Positions 36,660 to 50,017 of a stretch of 64,000 nucleotides of DNA are shown here, piece after piece. The stretch is from Loxodes magnus. Its lineage: Eukaryota; Ciliophora; Karyorelictea; Loxodida; Loxodidae. Below the pieces are notes generated by a model, which did not search any database, was not told the origin of the DNA, and worked only from the letters and a program-made list of their open reading frames with translations. Within the stretch, counting starts at the first letter, position 1. The number at the start of each line of letters is the position of its first letter. The translations under genes and the position numbers were made by a program. The stretch is taken from positions 49,853 to 113,852 of the forward strand of contig CAMPDV010001510.1 of assembly GCA_946699065.1 (NCBI GenBank), read 5' to 3'.

Positions 36660-38160
36660 CTTCTTTAATTTAAATCCTTTTCTTTTTACTTTATTAAGGT
36701 TTTATTTCATACTACCAACAAATAATTAAAAAAAGACTATTGAACTAAAAGTATTTAAAACATAAAATTATAAAAGCCAAATATAATAAAAATTGTTTTT
36801 ATTAAATTATATAAATAAATTTTAAATAATTAATTATTTTAAGAGTCATCTATTTTGTATAACTATTATTTAATCTTTAATTTTTTAGATTTAACTTGGA
36901 AATTTTTAATTGAGTTTTGCTTTAAATTATATAAATTTAAAATTTTTATAATATTAACCTTTTATAAGATGATTTTATGTATGGCTTCTCTATCATTATA
37001 TCTTTTAGTCATTTAAATAATTTTAAAATTTTTCTTTTTAAATTTTTAGGTAAATATAAACAAAATAAGATATTAACCAACAACATGCATCAGTTCTTAA
37101 AATTGTACTAAATGGAGCAAAGTTGTTTATTATTTTCACATATACAAGTAAAAGCTATTAAATTTAATAATTGATTACTATATATTTATTATTTTAGTGT
37201 TAATTTACAATTCTATTTTTTATTAACACTATTATTTAAATTTTAAAACTTGAATTTATTTAAACTAAATAATTAGGATTTCCTTTAGTTAATTATGCTA
37301 TGATTTTTTAATTTTAAATATAGTTTTAGGTATATTTAGATTCATATTTAAAATATATAACGAAATTTTTCTAATTGAATAATTTTAGTATATTTTTAAC
37401 TTATTCATATGAAATAATAAATTTTAAAGTATTCTGTGATAATTTCTAGAAATATTCTTAAGGTGAAAGTTTAGAAGTTACTGAACAATATAAACTTTTT
37501 CTTTCTAAATAAAATATTTCAAGACATTTTTCATTCTTATTTAATTTCCAAATTTTATATACCATTAGATAAGCTTCATTTGGAACTTTTAAATTATTTT
37601 TAACTCTTATTTTATAAATTATACTGAAAATGCTTTACCATAAATTGAATAATTAACTAAAATTAAAAATTCATGATATTAAAATTTTATAAGGGATTAA
37701 ATCTTGTAACTAATTTTCCTTTAATGTTGCTAATTAATTTGACTTATGTCTTTAAGCTTTAGTTTAATATGCTTTTATATAATAAATAGAAGTGAAAATA
37801 AATTAGATGGGGAACTAAATGTATAAAATAATTAATTATATTATATTTATAAATTTCTTTTTATTTAATACTTTTAAAATTACAGATCATCTTCTTATAT
37901 CTTTATAACTTTATTCTTAAATTATTTTATTCATTTCTTTCATTTTTAGTTTAACGTTAATTAAGTCATATTATTTCAAAAGTTAGAAAATTTTAAAAAG
38001 CCATTACCAAATGGCTGACAGTTTATGATTCAAGTTAGTTTCTCCAAAATTTAGAAATCTCTTAAGTTGGATAAAAAACTTTAATTTAATTTTTATTATA
38101 CAAAATGAAGGTAATTAAAGTCTGAATTTACATCCATTTAATTACCTCATTCTTTAGTGA
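36660..38160. other. A+T-rich spacer between U4 and R3
   Basis: No gene recognised. The last few hundred bases may be R sequence too diverged to align by eye. Confidence 0.45.
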
Positions 38161-40818
38161 TTTATTTTTCTTAAATGAAGTTATAACCTAATTAATTTAA
38201 AAGAATAAGTTCTAATATCAGGATATACTTATTAGCTCATCAACCTTCTATTAGCAACTTTTCTAAAACCTTTTTTAAAATTACTACTAATTTGTTAAGT
38301 TATATATAATTGATTTTATATAATGTTTTAAATTTAGCAAAAGTGAACATTTTATAGTAATTATTAGACTAATATAGTATTCTAGTAAAAATTGTTTAAT
38401 TATCTAGTTTTATAATATAGAAACTTTTAATTATTTTATTAGAAATTTTAGTAAAAAGCGCATATGAACATTAAATATACCTTATAATTACTCCTCATTT
38501 AAAGTATATACAATTTTAAATTGAGTATGTTCGAGTTAATTATATAAAATGATATAATTAGCTATTAAATTTATTGCTATATACAAAAGTTATAAAGCTT
38601 TTAAAAATTATTATTTTTCCTTAGTAAATTTTTACTAGAAGAATCATTCAATACATTTGAAAATATTTATCCTTCATCTGGCTATAAATCTATATTTTTA
38701 ATTTATTTTGTCACACAATTATTTTTAAACCAAATGCACATTTTATAATTTCCTTCTTTGCTACTTAAAAATTAAAATTGTATTTTTGGAATAAATGTTA
38801 ATAAAATATAAATGACACGAAGATATTTATTTTCTATAACTTAATATTTTATAAGATACAATTAAAATAATAAAATTAGATTTTATAACTTATTAACAAT
38901 TTTAAATTTTAACTTTTATCTTATAGTTTTTTATCCCTTTATTATGATATTTCGAAAAGATAGAACTTTAATAAATAAAATTATAAACATTTAGATATTT
39001 TAAGATTTATTTTAGTTTGAAAAAACGAATTAGATTTTGAAATTATGTAAAGTAATTAAATTAACTTAGATTTGTTTTCATTAAATTAAATTTAGCTAGA
39101 AACATATTAGGTAAAATATGAATGATATCTTTTAATTTTCTATGAGAAAAATACCAATACTCTATCTTACTAAATTTTATTATATAGTAATTTCCCTAAA
39201 CTAACTTAACTATAGCATAATTTCTTTATTTTTGGTTTATATTAGTTATTTAGATTTATTTCTCCTAAAATGATTTAAGAATAAATTAAGAATATAATTT
39301 CTATTTAAAATTTATTATATCTAATTTTATATAATGCTTAAATTATTACTTTAGCTTTATTTATACAATCTTAAAATTTAAAAATAATTATTATCTAGAT
39401 ATTTGAAATTAAGAATATATTACTATTATTCTCTGGAAATAAAAGGATAAAAGCTTAGTAAGTTTATTTTTAATTAAAAGAATTATAAATTAGACTACTG
39501 CAAATATTAAATGAAGCTACTTAATCTCATCATCTTAATCTTTAAATAAATTGTATATGAATAATAATAAAAGCACTAAACATAAATATACTAGCCACTA
39601 GCATATCTTTATATTAATTTTACATTTAGTAAATATACTCAAAGAATTTTTTAATATAGTGATAAAAATTTAATTTATTTCTAAAGAAATGCTTCAGTGT
39701 AGAATATAAGCAAATTATACTTATATAATAAATAGACTAAGCTTTGCTTAAGATTTATTAAATTTATTTAATCTTTTTATTTTGTTTTAACTATTTTTTC
39801 TAAAATTTTGCTTTAGTTCTAGCAAAGGTTATCTCCCTAAATAAAAAATAATTAAGATTTTAAATAGAATTGTTTTTTCTTTTGATTTTATTTTTATTCT
39901 TAAAATGCTTATCTACACTAAAGATAAAGATTTGTTTAAAAAGGAGATATCTAATATTTTCAGATTTATAATACTAGATTCACATCAGTTAGAAAATTCT
40001 AGAGACCATATACATTTGAAATTAAAAAGTGAGTCAACTTTGCTAAAAGTTTGCTAATATTCACTATAAAATATATGAATAAAGATCTATATATCAATTA
40101 TTAAATAGAATATGAGGGTTTTTATATATAGTCAAAACATTAAATAATCAATTAAAATTTGTCCCTTAAAATAAAAATAAATAAATAATTTAAATTATGA
40201 AAATAACTAGATTTATATCTTAATTATAGATATAGCATTTTTTAATTCTAATATGAATTATTTTTAAATAAAAACAATGCATTATTATTATGAATTTTCA
40301 CTCTAATTTTTTGCTTTTATTATGTTTAGGAATTTATTAATTAAACTTGATGTTAGTTAAAAAGCTATCAGATCATTATTTAGCTAAATTTCTGCTGCTA
40401 GTTCAAACACTGTTTCAAATATGTATTTTTGAGTCTTATATTAAGTTAAATATAATATAACCAAATTTGTTAGGAAAACTTATCCTTATAATTATTCTGC
40501 TATTTTTAAATGAGATACATTTAAGTCTAATTATTTTTAACATAGATAAATTTTAAGAGTATTAACGCTTTAGATTATATTTTTTAATAGTGTTTTTTAT
40601 TAAGTACTTAAAATATAACCAAATAAAATTAAGTGGTAGTAAAATTATCTAAATGAATCATAAAATTAAGAGGAATTACAAATTTATAAAATGTATGGAA
40701 AGAACATCTTTTTATTAGCTTTAGGGGATTTAATACCTGCTTATTTTCAAAATTTAAAAGTTATATTCAACGTAGTCATAATTATTTAATATCGTTTCTT
40801 AAGAAAAATATAATTAAA

Positions 40819-41565
40819 ATGGAGACGATTGTAGAAGAGCAGATTTAAAAGGAAAATATGTATGAAAAAATAAATCAAGCACTTTCAAATGGAAATAGTT
40901 TTATGAGCTTGCTTGGGCGTAAAGATGAAGCATAAAGTATCTCATAGTTTGACTAATAAAGGTTTATTGGCTGTTCGAGTATAGATCAATTAACACTTAA
41001 GAATAACGATAATGAACCTTCGAGTTCTTCTTATTTAGAAGTTAAAAGGAATTAACTTTTCAAAAAATACTCCGGCAGAACACCTAAAATGATTCATTAC
41101 AAATTTTCAATTGACTCTAATAATTTAATGTAGAAGACACAAAGTTTAAAAAATCAGGTATAAGTAGATGGAGAAATATCTAATAAGCCTAGAAGTTAAG
41201 AATAAATTGACAAAGGGCTAATTAGAAAAAGATCTATTTCGAGATAAATATTAAGAAGTTAATTCTCTAATCTTTATGAATTAACTCTTCAGAATTAAAA
41301 AAATAACCCAAGACTATAATAGCAAAAACTTCCTTCTGTAACTAAAAGCCATACATCTAGGAATGTAAAAATAGACGACTTTAGAAAGTTGTAAAATATT
41401 CTATTTTAAAAATAAAAGAAACTATTTTTAAAAACCAACGAAGATAAAAGCAACATTATAAAAAATTAAATAAAGTAAAGGTAATTAATAGTCAGAACAG
41501 TGACTTATATTTTATTCATAATCGTATTTTTTTGTATGAAGATAATTCTAGACAATTATTTTTGA
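40819..41565 (+). CDS. R-family membrane protein, intact copy in R3 (248 aa)
   Basis: The frame runs ATG to TGA, 249 codons including the stop, with TAA/TAG as Gln. N-terminal METIVEEQIQKEN is followed by a short Gln/Asn-rich region. The conserved core (SSSSYLEVKRNQLFKKY, SGRTPKMIHYKFS) lies at about residues 75-107. A Lys/Arg/Gln-rich middle contains the conserved NLYELT and KIDDFRKLQNIL segments. A single hydrophobic helix (TYILFIIVFFCMKIIL) and DNYF end the protein. No signal peptide is visible, so a tail-anchored topology with a cytosolic domain is likely. Upstream lies ATATAATTAAA directly before the ATG, conserved in R1. It could also be a domesticated element protein; the function is unknown. 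Confidence 0.8.
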
Positions 41566-42474
41566 CCGACTAACTTTTTTAAATTATATTTATCTTTTTT
41601 ATAAATATCTCCTTTTATTTTTTTCTTTAATCTTTGTAGCTTATAAATTGGTTGAGTATATTTATTTATTCAAATTTGCAGCATTTTATAAATTTATACA
41701 TAAAATAGAACTTTAAATAAGTGAATTTTTTATTTTTTACTCAATTCAGATAATAAAAAACCTAATATTTAGAATTTATTGTAAAGGTCATGCAAAAATC
41801 AAGCCATCTAAGGCATGCTGCATCATAATTTATAATATCAAATATTTGAATTATTAAATTTTTTCAATTCTAGTTACAAAATAACTTATAAAATGGATTT
41901 TTTACTAATAAACAAAAATTCTTTAAGTAGAAGAAAATACTCTAATAGTTAAGTCTTTTAAAAATGAAATTTGTAACTAACAGATAGAAGAAAAATTGTA
42001 TTAGAAAATTTAAGTTAAAACTTTAAGATAAGAATATTTAAAAAAATATTAAATCATAACTAAAAAGTTTATGATATTTTAGCTTGCTTATCCTTTAAAA
42101 AATAAAAATAGTTTTTATTATTTTCTACTTAAAAGAACTCTTCCTTTATTTTTAGTGGGAACTTTAGATAATAGAAGTATTAATTCCGCTTTTATATTAA
42201 TAAATTTTTTAATTCTTAATTTATTCTCGTATCAAAAAGTCTATTAATTGAATGGAATAAATAATCTGAATTTTAATAAAACTTATTACCAAGAGAATAT
42301 CTTAAGAGAAGTTAAATTTTTCAAATTATATAGTATTTAGATAATTAAAAAATTATTTGTTTACAGTCTTAAATCTTATAATTACAATAGCTTATTATTC
42401 CTTAACTTCATTTTTTTAATTGGAATTTTAGTTAAAAAATCGATGTTAATGATGAGCTAAATCAAAATTAAAAT

Positions 42475-44090
42475 GGAAATACATATTTAACTAGATTTAT
42501 ATAAAAATCAAAATTAGTTGAGCATAATTATATAAAAATCACAAAGAATAAAAATAATAAGATTAAAAGATTTTTTCTTTATATAATTAAAATATTTGCA
42601 TGAATATTAAAAAATCTTAAAATAACAATAAATTCCTTTTTTTTAAATGAAATCAAAATTTTTTCTCTTATTATTTTTTTGTTTAGAATATCTGATTTAA
42701 CTTAAATTCTAACTTTGGAAATGAAAACGTAGATATTTAATTAAAAATAATATTAAATTATAAATAACTTATTAACTGGAATTGAGCTTGTGGAGATGAA
42801 ATATCATAGAATAAATTTAAATCTAAAACATAATATTTTGTATTTTTAAATTACATATCAAATTATTTATTTTTTATTATAAATTTTAATTTTTATAATT
42901 CCTAATCTTTAAAATTAGATAAATAATGATTCAAACTATGATTACTAATTGTTTATTTAGTTAAAAATTAAAATTATATATTTTTTAAGTTGTTAATTCT
43001 TCATTCTTTTTATTATTTTTTAAATAGAAATCTAATGTTTAGAAAAATTTTAATATAATTTTAAATTAAAAACGTTTAGTATAAATAAAAATTAAAGAGA
43101 ATAAGGATAATTTTAAAATATAATTTTATATTTTATATAATTTTTATTTTTCTCATTACAGAAATTATTAATTTAGCTAAAGAATAATTTCAATTAAATA
43201 TAGCACTCTTATTTTATAATAAATTTAGTGCTTATTTCTAATTTGAATATAATTGCTATATTTTTATTTAGTATATTTATTGCTATTTGTTATTTATGAG
43301 TTTATATACTCAGATATAATTGAGGTTTATTAATGAATAATAATAATTCTTTACAATTATAAATAAATTAACCTCTTTAGTATACTATATTTATTTATTT
43401 TAAAGGCTATAAGGCTAATTTTTATTTATTTGTAGCTTTATTATTTTTGAAAAGTTTAATATTCTAATTCTGTTTATTTAAAAACTTAAAATAAACAAAT
43501 AAAAATTAAATTTTCTTTATGATTTAAACTTATGCTTAATAATATGTTTTATAGGTAGCATTTGATATATAACTTATTTATCTTTCTAGAAAAACAATTT
43601 AGAAATACCTTATATTTTTATTAAATAAATCAGTTATTTTATATATATTTTATTTAGGATATTAATATTATATTAAATAAAGGAAATGCAGCATATGAAA
43701 CAATGCTTAGATTGGTATTAATTAAAATATTTTAAAGGATCTAAAGATAAAATATAAAAAATACTAAAAGAATAAATATGCTTTATAATGCTTTCAATTA
43801 TTTAACTTAATTAATAAAGTTTATAAGCGACAGAATTAAATAATATAATCATATAAATAATAATTTAGTTAAATCTAAAATTAATTTAAAATTAAGTTAT
43901 TTAATTCATTATAAAGATTATAATCTTTTGCTATATCTTAACTTTTGTACATATGAAGGTATAACTAAAACATTTTTATAAATTATACTTAAAAATTAAA
44001 AATTTATTACACTTAAATTATTTTTAATATCTACTCTATAAAGAAGAGGAGTTAGGGATGTAGGATTAAAGATTTTTTATGAAAGATTTA
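42475..44090. mobile_element. 1.6-kb insertion in R3 relative to R2
   Basis: R2 near 18305-18330 runs straight through the point where R3 has about 1.6 kb extra. Both ends carry AAATTAAAA-like bases, possibly a short target duplication. The insert is very A+T-rich, shows no coding frame and no clear terminal inverted repeats, and is also present in R4. It could be a non-autonomous transposon or an internal eliminated sequence. A deletion in R2 is the alternative. Confidence 0.45.
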
Positions 44091-45789
44091 AAAATTAAAA
44101 ATAAATGTAATAAGCTTAATATAATTGATATATAACTCTATTTGCTTTAATTTAATTAAATCTAAAACATATTTAATTTATAAATATTTGGCTTCAAATC
44201 TTTATTCTACATTTAATATTAAATTAAATTAAATCATGCTCATATAGATAAACTTTTTTATAATAATTTATTTTAAATTTCGTATTAAAAAAATAAAAAA
44301 TATAATAAAGAAAATTTTAATCCAAAAAATGTTTAAAAGAAAGAATTATTAAAAATTAATATTAAATTTAAATAAATTTAATTTAGAAGATAAATTTTAA
44401 TTAATAAAAAGACATTTAATAATGTTTATCAATATATTTTGCCTCTTAATCAATTATCTAAATAATTTAAATATTTTTTAATTAAACTCTATTTATTCTC
44501 TAAAATGATTCAAAATAAATTAAAATTAATAATTATTTTTAATTAATAAATATCTTTATTTTCTTTAAAATAAATTTGCATAAGGATTAAATTGTATTTA
44601 ATAAATATAGGAATATACCAATTTCATCTAAATAAAACAAAATTAATTAATCTTAGCTAAATTTATTCTTTTAATATGTAAGTTATTTATTATTATTTAA
44701 GTTTCTTCATATAAATACAACTCTTTTATTTCAATAATGAACATTTTACATCAAGTATTATAGATATATACTTTATTTCCTATAAATTAAGGAGTATTAA
44801 TATCCTCATTATTAGCTTATTCTTTTGACTTTTTATGAAAATACTATAGAATATTTACTGAATGAATATATGTAAAATGACTGAGATAGCTTTATTAAAA
44901 TATTATTTCATACTTTTAGATATTTTGAGTAATTATAAACTTAATCAATTAGTTAGTTAGCTTCTAACCTCTAAAACTTAAAAGAAAATTATTCAAAAAT
45001 GAGCAACTATAAAAATTAAAATAAATAGGATAAACTAATATTTATTAAGACAACTAATTGTTCAAATTAAAAGCTTATCATCTTTATTTATCTGAAATTC
45101 TTGCTATTGAGTATATTTCATTTTTTATATAAACTGCCTCTCAATACGAATATCACTTTAATTCTAATTTTTAATTTAGTTTCCTTTAATAATAGATGCA
45201 ATTTTTTAAGAAAGTACTTCTGAAGCAACAAGACTTATACAATCTAAAATAATCTATTTTCAAGTTTAAAACTTGTTATTTAATGCTCATTAATTTTTTT
45301 TTCCTTTAAAATATAAAAATCTCAAGTAATTCAGCAATGAGAAAAAGAAAATATGCTAAAAAATCAGATTGATACTTCTTTTTTATTGATTATTCCCATT
45401 TAAAACTAATCAAAAACTTAATTTAATTTAAAATGATCCTTCGCTCTATCAATTGTTTTAAAAAGGATAGATTAACTACCTAAATTTCTTATTAATTCTT
45501 CATATATATTTTTATAATTATAAGTTAATATTAGTTTATATCTGCAGAAATAGAATTACAATTAATTACAATATAATTTCAACTTAAAGAAATAGAAAAT
45601 TATTGTTAAAAGAATGAAAGTTTAAATTTAATAAAACCTACATTTTTTTAAGTTTTTCTTTAAAAAAAAATGTTCATAATATAAAGGAGTAATTATAATT
45701 AGATATAATAGATAAACCATTTCTAACATATTTTTGAATATTTGGCTTTTAATTACTGATATTACTCTTATTTAAAGTCGTAAAATTTC

Positions 45790-46440
45790 TAGCACCTTTT
45801 TCACAGATGCAGAGTTTCAATAATAGCATTTTTTTAGCTTGTCGTTTAATTTAAAATCTTGAGTTTTTTCTCCTTCGATTATTATTAGATCACTCCCTTA
45901 TTTAGATCCATTTAACACTGCAATCTTTTTGAATTTTCTTTTTCTATCTTATTGCTCAGTTACTTCTGGTTCTAGAGTTGGTTATTCTTGTGAAATATTT
46001 GAGAATAAGATCTCCTATGACTCTCGATTCTATTTCAAGTTTTTTCATCAGTCTATTATTGTCTTTCTTCAACTCTTAAACTTTTTCCTCGAGGTCTAGG
46101 AGCACTTTTATCAGTTAATCATAGCTTATGCGTTTTAGTGGAGACTTCATAGTTCATTATATTTTTAACCTCTTTTTATATTTCTCTTGATTTGATGGAC
46201 AATCTTTTTGGAGCGGATTAGGTAGTTTCTCTAGGATGTTGGTAACTCTAGTTTTCATGTTGTTTTGATTTTAGTAAACTGGGAAGATTATGAGAGTAAG
46301 TTTGGTCTTCTGTAGCGAGGTGTGCATAAGTTCTAGAATTGGTTTTGGTAATAAGATTTAAGGTAGTGTATTGATTGTAATTCCTGATTAAAGTTTGTTA
46401 ATCTATATAAAAGCATCATAATAAAATAGCCATTTTGCTA
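45790..46440 (-). pseudogene. Zinc-knuckle retroposon family, decayed copy E in R3
   Basis: In minus orientation the start region AAAATGGCTATTTTA resembles the 5' leader of B and D. The coiled-coil signature is YDQLIKVLLDLEEKVQEL followed by KKDNNRLMKKLE. A later frame ends in KKCYY with the rest of the knuckle decayed. Several breaks are present. Since R4 carries the same copy, it predates the R3/R4 duplication. Confidence 0.55.
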
Positions 46441-46459
46441 ATTGTTACTAAATTATAAG

Positions 46460-46940
46460 CTAAAATACTAAATATTAAAGTATTTAAATTTGCTTTCTTT
46501 ATACCAAAAACTACTATTTTCTGCATAAGAATCATTTGAATAATACTTATAAAGTAAAGAACTAAATGTATAAAATAAAAAGCTTAAAGATAATTATGAA
46601 GAAGTAATCAAAAGTAAAGATACATTTATTCAAAAGCAGTATATCATAATCTCTTTAAAACTTAGTAAAATAATGCCAGTTTAAAAAAGCACTATAAAGA
46701 ATATAAGAAGTTCTTTATCTACAATTAAAGGAATATTTTGCTATAGATACAAGTTTTTCATAAGTTTTTATTATAAATTATTTAAGATCATAGTTTAGAA
46801 ATTCATAGAGTTTCTTATATCAGAATATAGTAGCTCATAATATGGTTTATAGTAACATATGTAGGATCTATTCATATTTGTTTAAACTTCTATCAGAAAC
46901 TATTATAGTCAACTATTAAAGTAAACTATAAATCCTTTTT
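46460..46940. other. Spacer upstream of the RING relic
   Basis: A+T-rich with no supported feature. It would hold the promoter of the RING gene, but no motif stands out. Confidence 0.45.
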
Positions 46941-46944
46941 TATT

Positions 46945-49006
46945 ATGTCACAATATCCAAATTATAGGAGATAGGCAGCCAGCAAAGCTCCAATAACTAA
47001 TTATTAAATAGCATCTCCAACGTAGTGGGCTGCAGAGAGATAAAATTGATTGAGATCAAATGTAGGATTTTAAATACTTAATGATACCTTTAAAACCCAT
47101 GATGCTAAAACTGAAGCTGATGAGTACCTGGTCTTCGTTTTTTAATTACCAGATACAGATGTATCATTACAAACGGGAACTGTACCTGTTTGTATTGTAG
47201 AAGAAATAATGGGTCTGGATGAAGCATGTAAATTAGCGAGGGGTTTTGGATTAATTACCTTGCAGAATAATAGATAATGCATTTTGGAGGGAAGAAACTT
47301 CCAGAGAACGAAAACTGATTAATATCATCTTTCGTACATCTAGAGCCTGATGCATAGAATAGATTATTAAGATCAGAGGGGAAATAAAAAATATATGCTC
47401 TTGAAATGGTTTAGTCTTACCTAGCATGTATTCATGGTACTTTAATGGCTTATTATAAATCAGGAGAAGACAAATATTTAACCTATATATGGGCTATGAT
47501 AAACACTGTATAAATAATTCTAAGAGAATAATCCGTGAAAGTACCTGACTTACTAAGCTTTTAGTAGAAATTGTAAGGAATATAGCTATTGGAAGAACTG
47601 ATGACGAAGAGAGATAGCTCTCTTGAAGCAGCTATAAAGTATAGAGATTATATAAACTCTCTTCATCCTAGTGACTATTACTTCATGCTTTATAACATGG
47701 GAGATTCTGAAATAGTAAAACGTTCTTAAATAACCAACTTATGGTGTTTTGTCTATGGTTTATTTTTTACTCATGACATAACAGTTGATGGATTATCTGA
47801 CCTAAATCCTAAGAATGATTTGGGAAAGAACTGCTAGAAATATTCCAAGTCTTGAAATGAAAAGCATATTTGAAGAGACTAACTGATTGAATATTTACAC
47901 AAAAAGGCAGGAAGTTCAGTGCAAAATACGCTAAGAAGTTGAAGCTTTGTATTGGATTGTTTCAGAACAGTATTTTAGAGACCTGGAGGAATACCTAGCT
48001 TATATACTACAAAGAAGAATTTATCTTTAGTAAGGGAAAATTGTAAAGATTTGAAGGGAATTACTACTCTATGTTTAGCCATCTGTCCAAGTGTAAAAAA
48101 CTCCTTAAGTGATGCAGGAGTTGCAGAATTTATTCTAGGAGCTAGTAAACTTAATAGACGTGCAGTTTTAACAGGAGAGCTGATGCTTAGTTTAGTATAA
48201 CCAAATGCTCCTACACCTCTTTTAGATTAGAGAATACACTAAAATATTTAAAATGTTCTTAGTGTTCAATAAACTGAATAGGAAAAAGTATAGCAAACTA
48301 AATCAATGTAAAATGTTTATCAAACCTTAAGATCTCCCTTTTCAAATCAAATTCATACACCTTAAAATAGCAAAGAATGGAAAATTATTATTTTCGGTCT
48401 AGCAAAGGATGGAACTGAAGAAAGTGCTCGAGCTCTCTAAGAGATATTAGATGGTTGTAAAGAAGAAATACCTTCACCACCTTTAGGAGTAAAATCTACT
48501 TTACTTATAATTGCAAGAACAGCTTTTTAAGATAGTGCAGTATATGAGGCTTTCAAGGAAATACTTCCTAAGCTTAGCAGTTACGAAATGAATTGGGGAA
48601 ATGGAAGAAGAAATCAGGTAGAAAGTAAGCAAGTCTTGTAGCAATGTAATTAGGATAAACTATAAGAACAAGTCAGGATATACAGCAAAAGTATGTAGAA
48701 GAAAGTGAAGAAAAGCAGGAAGAAATAGAGGAAATGCAAGAGGAAATTGAGTATATTCCTTCAGAAAAAGCTATTTATATAGTAGGAATCTTCAACCAAG
48801 AAAAAGAAAGAATATAGCAGCAAATGGAAGATGAGGCAGGATGTCCTATTTGTTTTACATCTTTCTCATAAATTTAGAAAGTTGCTTTAACATGGTGATC
48901 CACGTCATTTGATATGTGAAATATGTATATAGAGTTTGAGTTTTTGTCCTCTATGTAGATAGAAGCTTTAAAACACTTTAACTATCAATCGTTATTTAAT
49001 GTTATG
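46945..49006 (+). pseudogene. ARM-like/RING-finger protein relic
   Basis: Coding-like sequence with normal base composition and TAA/TAG Gln codons runs from MSQYPNYRRQAA to a C-terminal RING finger at 48842-48965. The reading frame must change about six times, so the gene is broken. The middle part (about 47980-48230) reads RPGGIPSLYTTKKNL, then LCLAICPSVKNSLSDAG and LNRRAVLTGELMLSL, reminiscent of armadillo/HEAT helices. An acidic Glu/Gln-rich coiled coil (EEKQEEIEEMQEEIE) precedes the finger. The RING has CPIC at its start and RHLICEIC...CPLCR at its end, but an apparent two-base loss removes the central Cys (expected TCGDPRH). Such proteins are usually E3 ubiquitin ligases; this copy cannot be. 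Confidence 0.75.
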
Positions 49007-49222
49007 ATACTAATTTAAATTTGTTTATAGCAATATTTAAAGCTTTATATCATTAAAAAATTAAAATTATTTATGACTATTAAATAACTTTAACATCAAA
49101 CATTATTAAATTTAATATACTACTTTTATTTTAGTAATGCTTTATTTTTTATAAATGGTTAATAGAAAAATAATTTAAGTAATTTGGAAATGTTTATGCA
49201 TAGATTAATATTATATGAAATA

Positions 49223-49962
49223 ATGGCTCCTAAGGAATCATCATTAAAAAATTAGCAGAAAATCTACTAATAAGATCTCTCATTGAAATATATTCCCTAG
49301 AAATGGAAAGTAAAAAGATGTAACAGATATTACTTGGCCTGTAATAACGGATTGGATCTTTGACTTTTACTGTTCAATAATTATAAAGTGAAATTCAATG
49401 ACTTAAAACGGAATTAAGAAAAAAGCCTCAAATCTCAACTTAACGTAGAACTGGAAAAAACGCAGTTTAAACTAAAATAAAATAATAGGAAAAACAATTA
49501 GTAATAACTTCTTTTCATTCATAATGATTCTATGATTGTGGGAATATCAGTATTCCAGGTTTTTTCTAATTGGAAAAAAAATTTTAATGCAAAAAATGTG
49601 GAAAATCAGGACACGATACAAAAAACTGCAATTCAAGATGTTTCTAATGTTTTAACATAGGATATTTATATAAAAACGGTAGAAAATTCCAATTTAAATA
49701 AAAATTAGAAAACTAAAAAATTTAGAACAAAATGACTAAACTTTACTGCACTGCAAATGGAAAAATATTTAGAAATTTTACAATGGAGATCAGCTTCTGG
49801 AAGACATTGTTAATGCTTAGGAGAGAAGAACCAGACTTATATTCGGCAAAGACTGAGATTGGAACAAGATTCCAGTAGTAAAGAAGGTCTAAGTCTCCCA
49901 CCGGAATGTATGTAATAGAAGAAATTGATCCTGACGAAGAAATTCAAGAATATGGGGGATGA
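49223..49962 (+). pseudogene. Zinc-knuckle retroposon family, copy F with tandem CCHC motifs
   Basis: The start AATAATGGCTCC resembles the 5' ends of sister elements. The best part is the C-terminal half: a perfect CCHC knuckle CKKCGKSGHDTKNC is followed at once by a second, decayed one (CFQCFNIG). Then come the family segment YCTANGKIFRNFTME and an acidic end (EEIDPDEEIQEYGG) closed by TGA at 49960-49962. This gives the complete C terminus that A and D show only in pieces. The N-terminal half is more decayed. Tandem knuckles are typical of ORF1/Gag RNA-binding proteins. Confidence 0.65.
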
Positions 49963-49982
49963 CTACCAATAATATTTTAATC

Positions 49983-50017
49983 AACCGTGGTCAGCTATTG
50001 AAGGCAGTTATCACGTT
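49983..50017 (+). other. 3' hairpin of copy F
   Basis: AAC(C)GTG pairs with CACGTT, with an inner GC...GC pair around a loop containing ATTGAAG. The position, 20 bases after the stop, matches that of hairpins in the sister elements. Confidence 0.5.

Larger units (their letters stand above)
38160..46453 (-). repeat. Repeat unit R, copy R3 (inverted)
   Basis: In inverted orientation this copy matches R2 (45150 down to 38160) and R1. From 39194 to 46453 it is nearly identical, in direct orientation, to R4. It carries the intact membrane-protein gene and, on the far side, a decayed zinc-knuckle frame. Relative to R2 it holds an extra 1.6 kb at 42475-44090. Confidence 0.85.
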
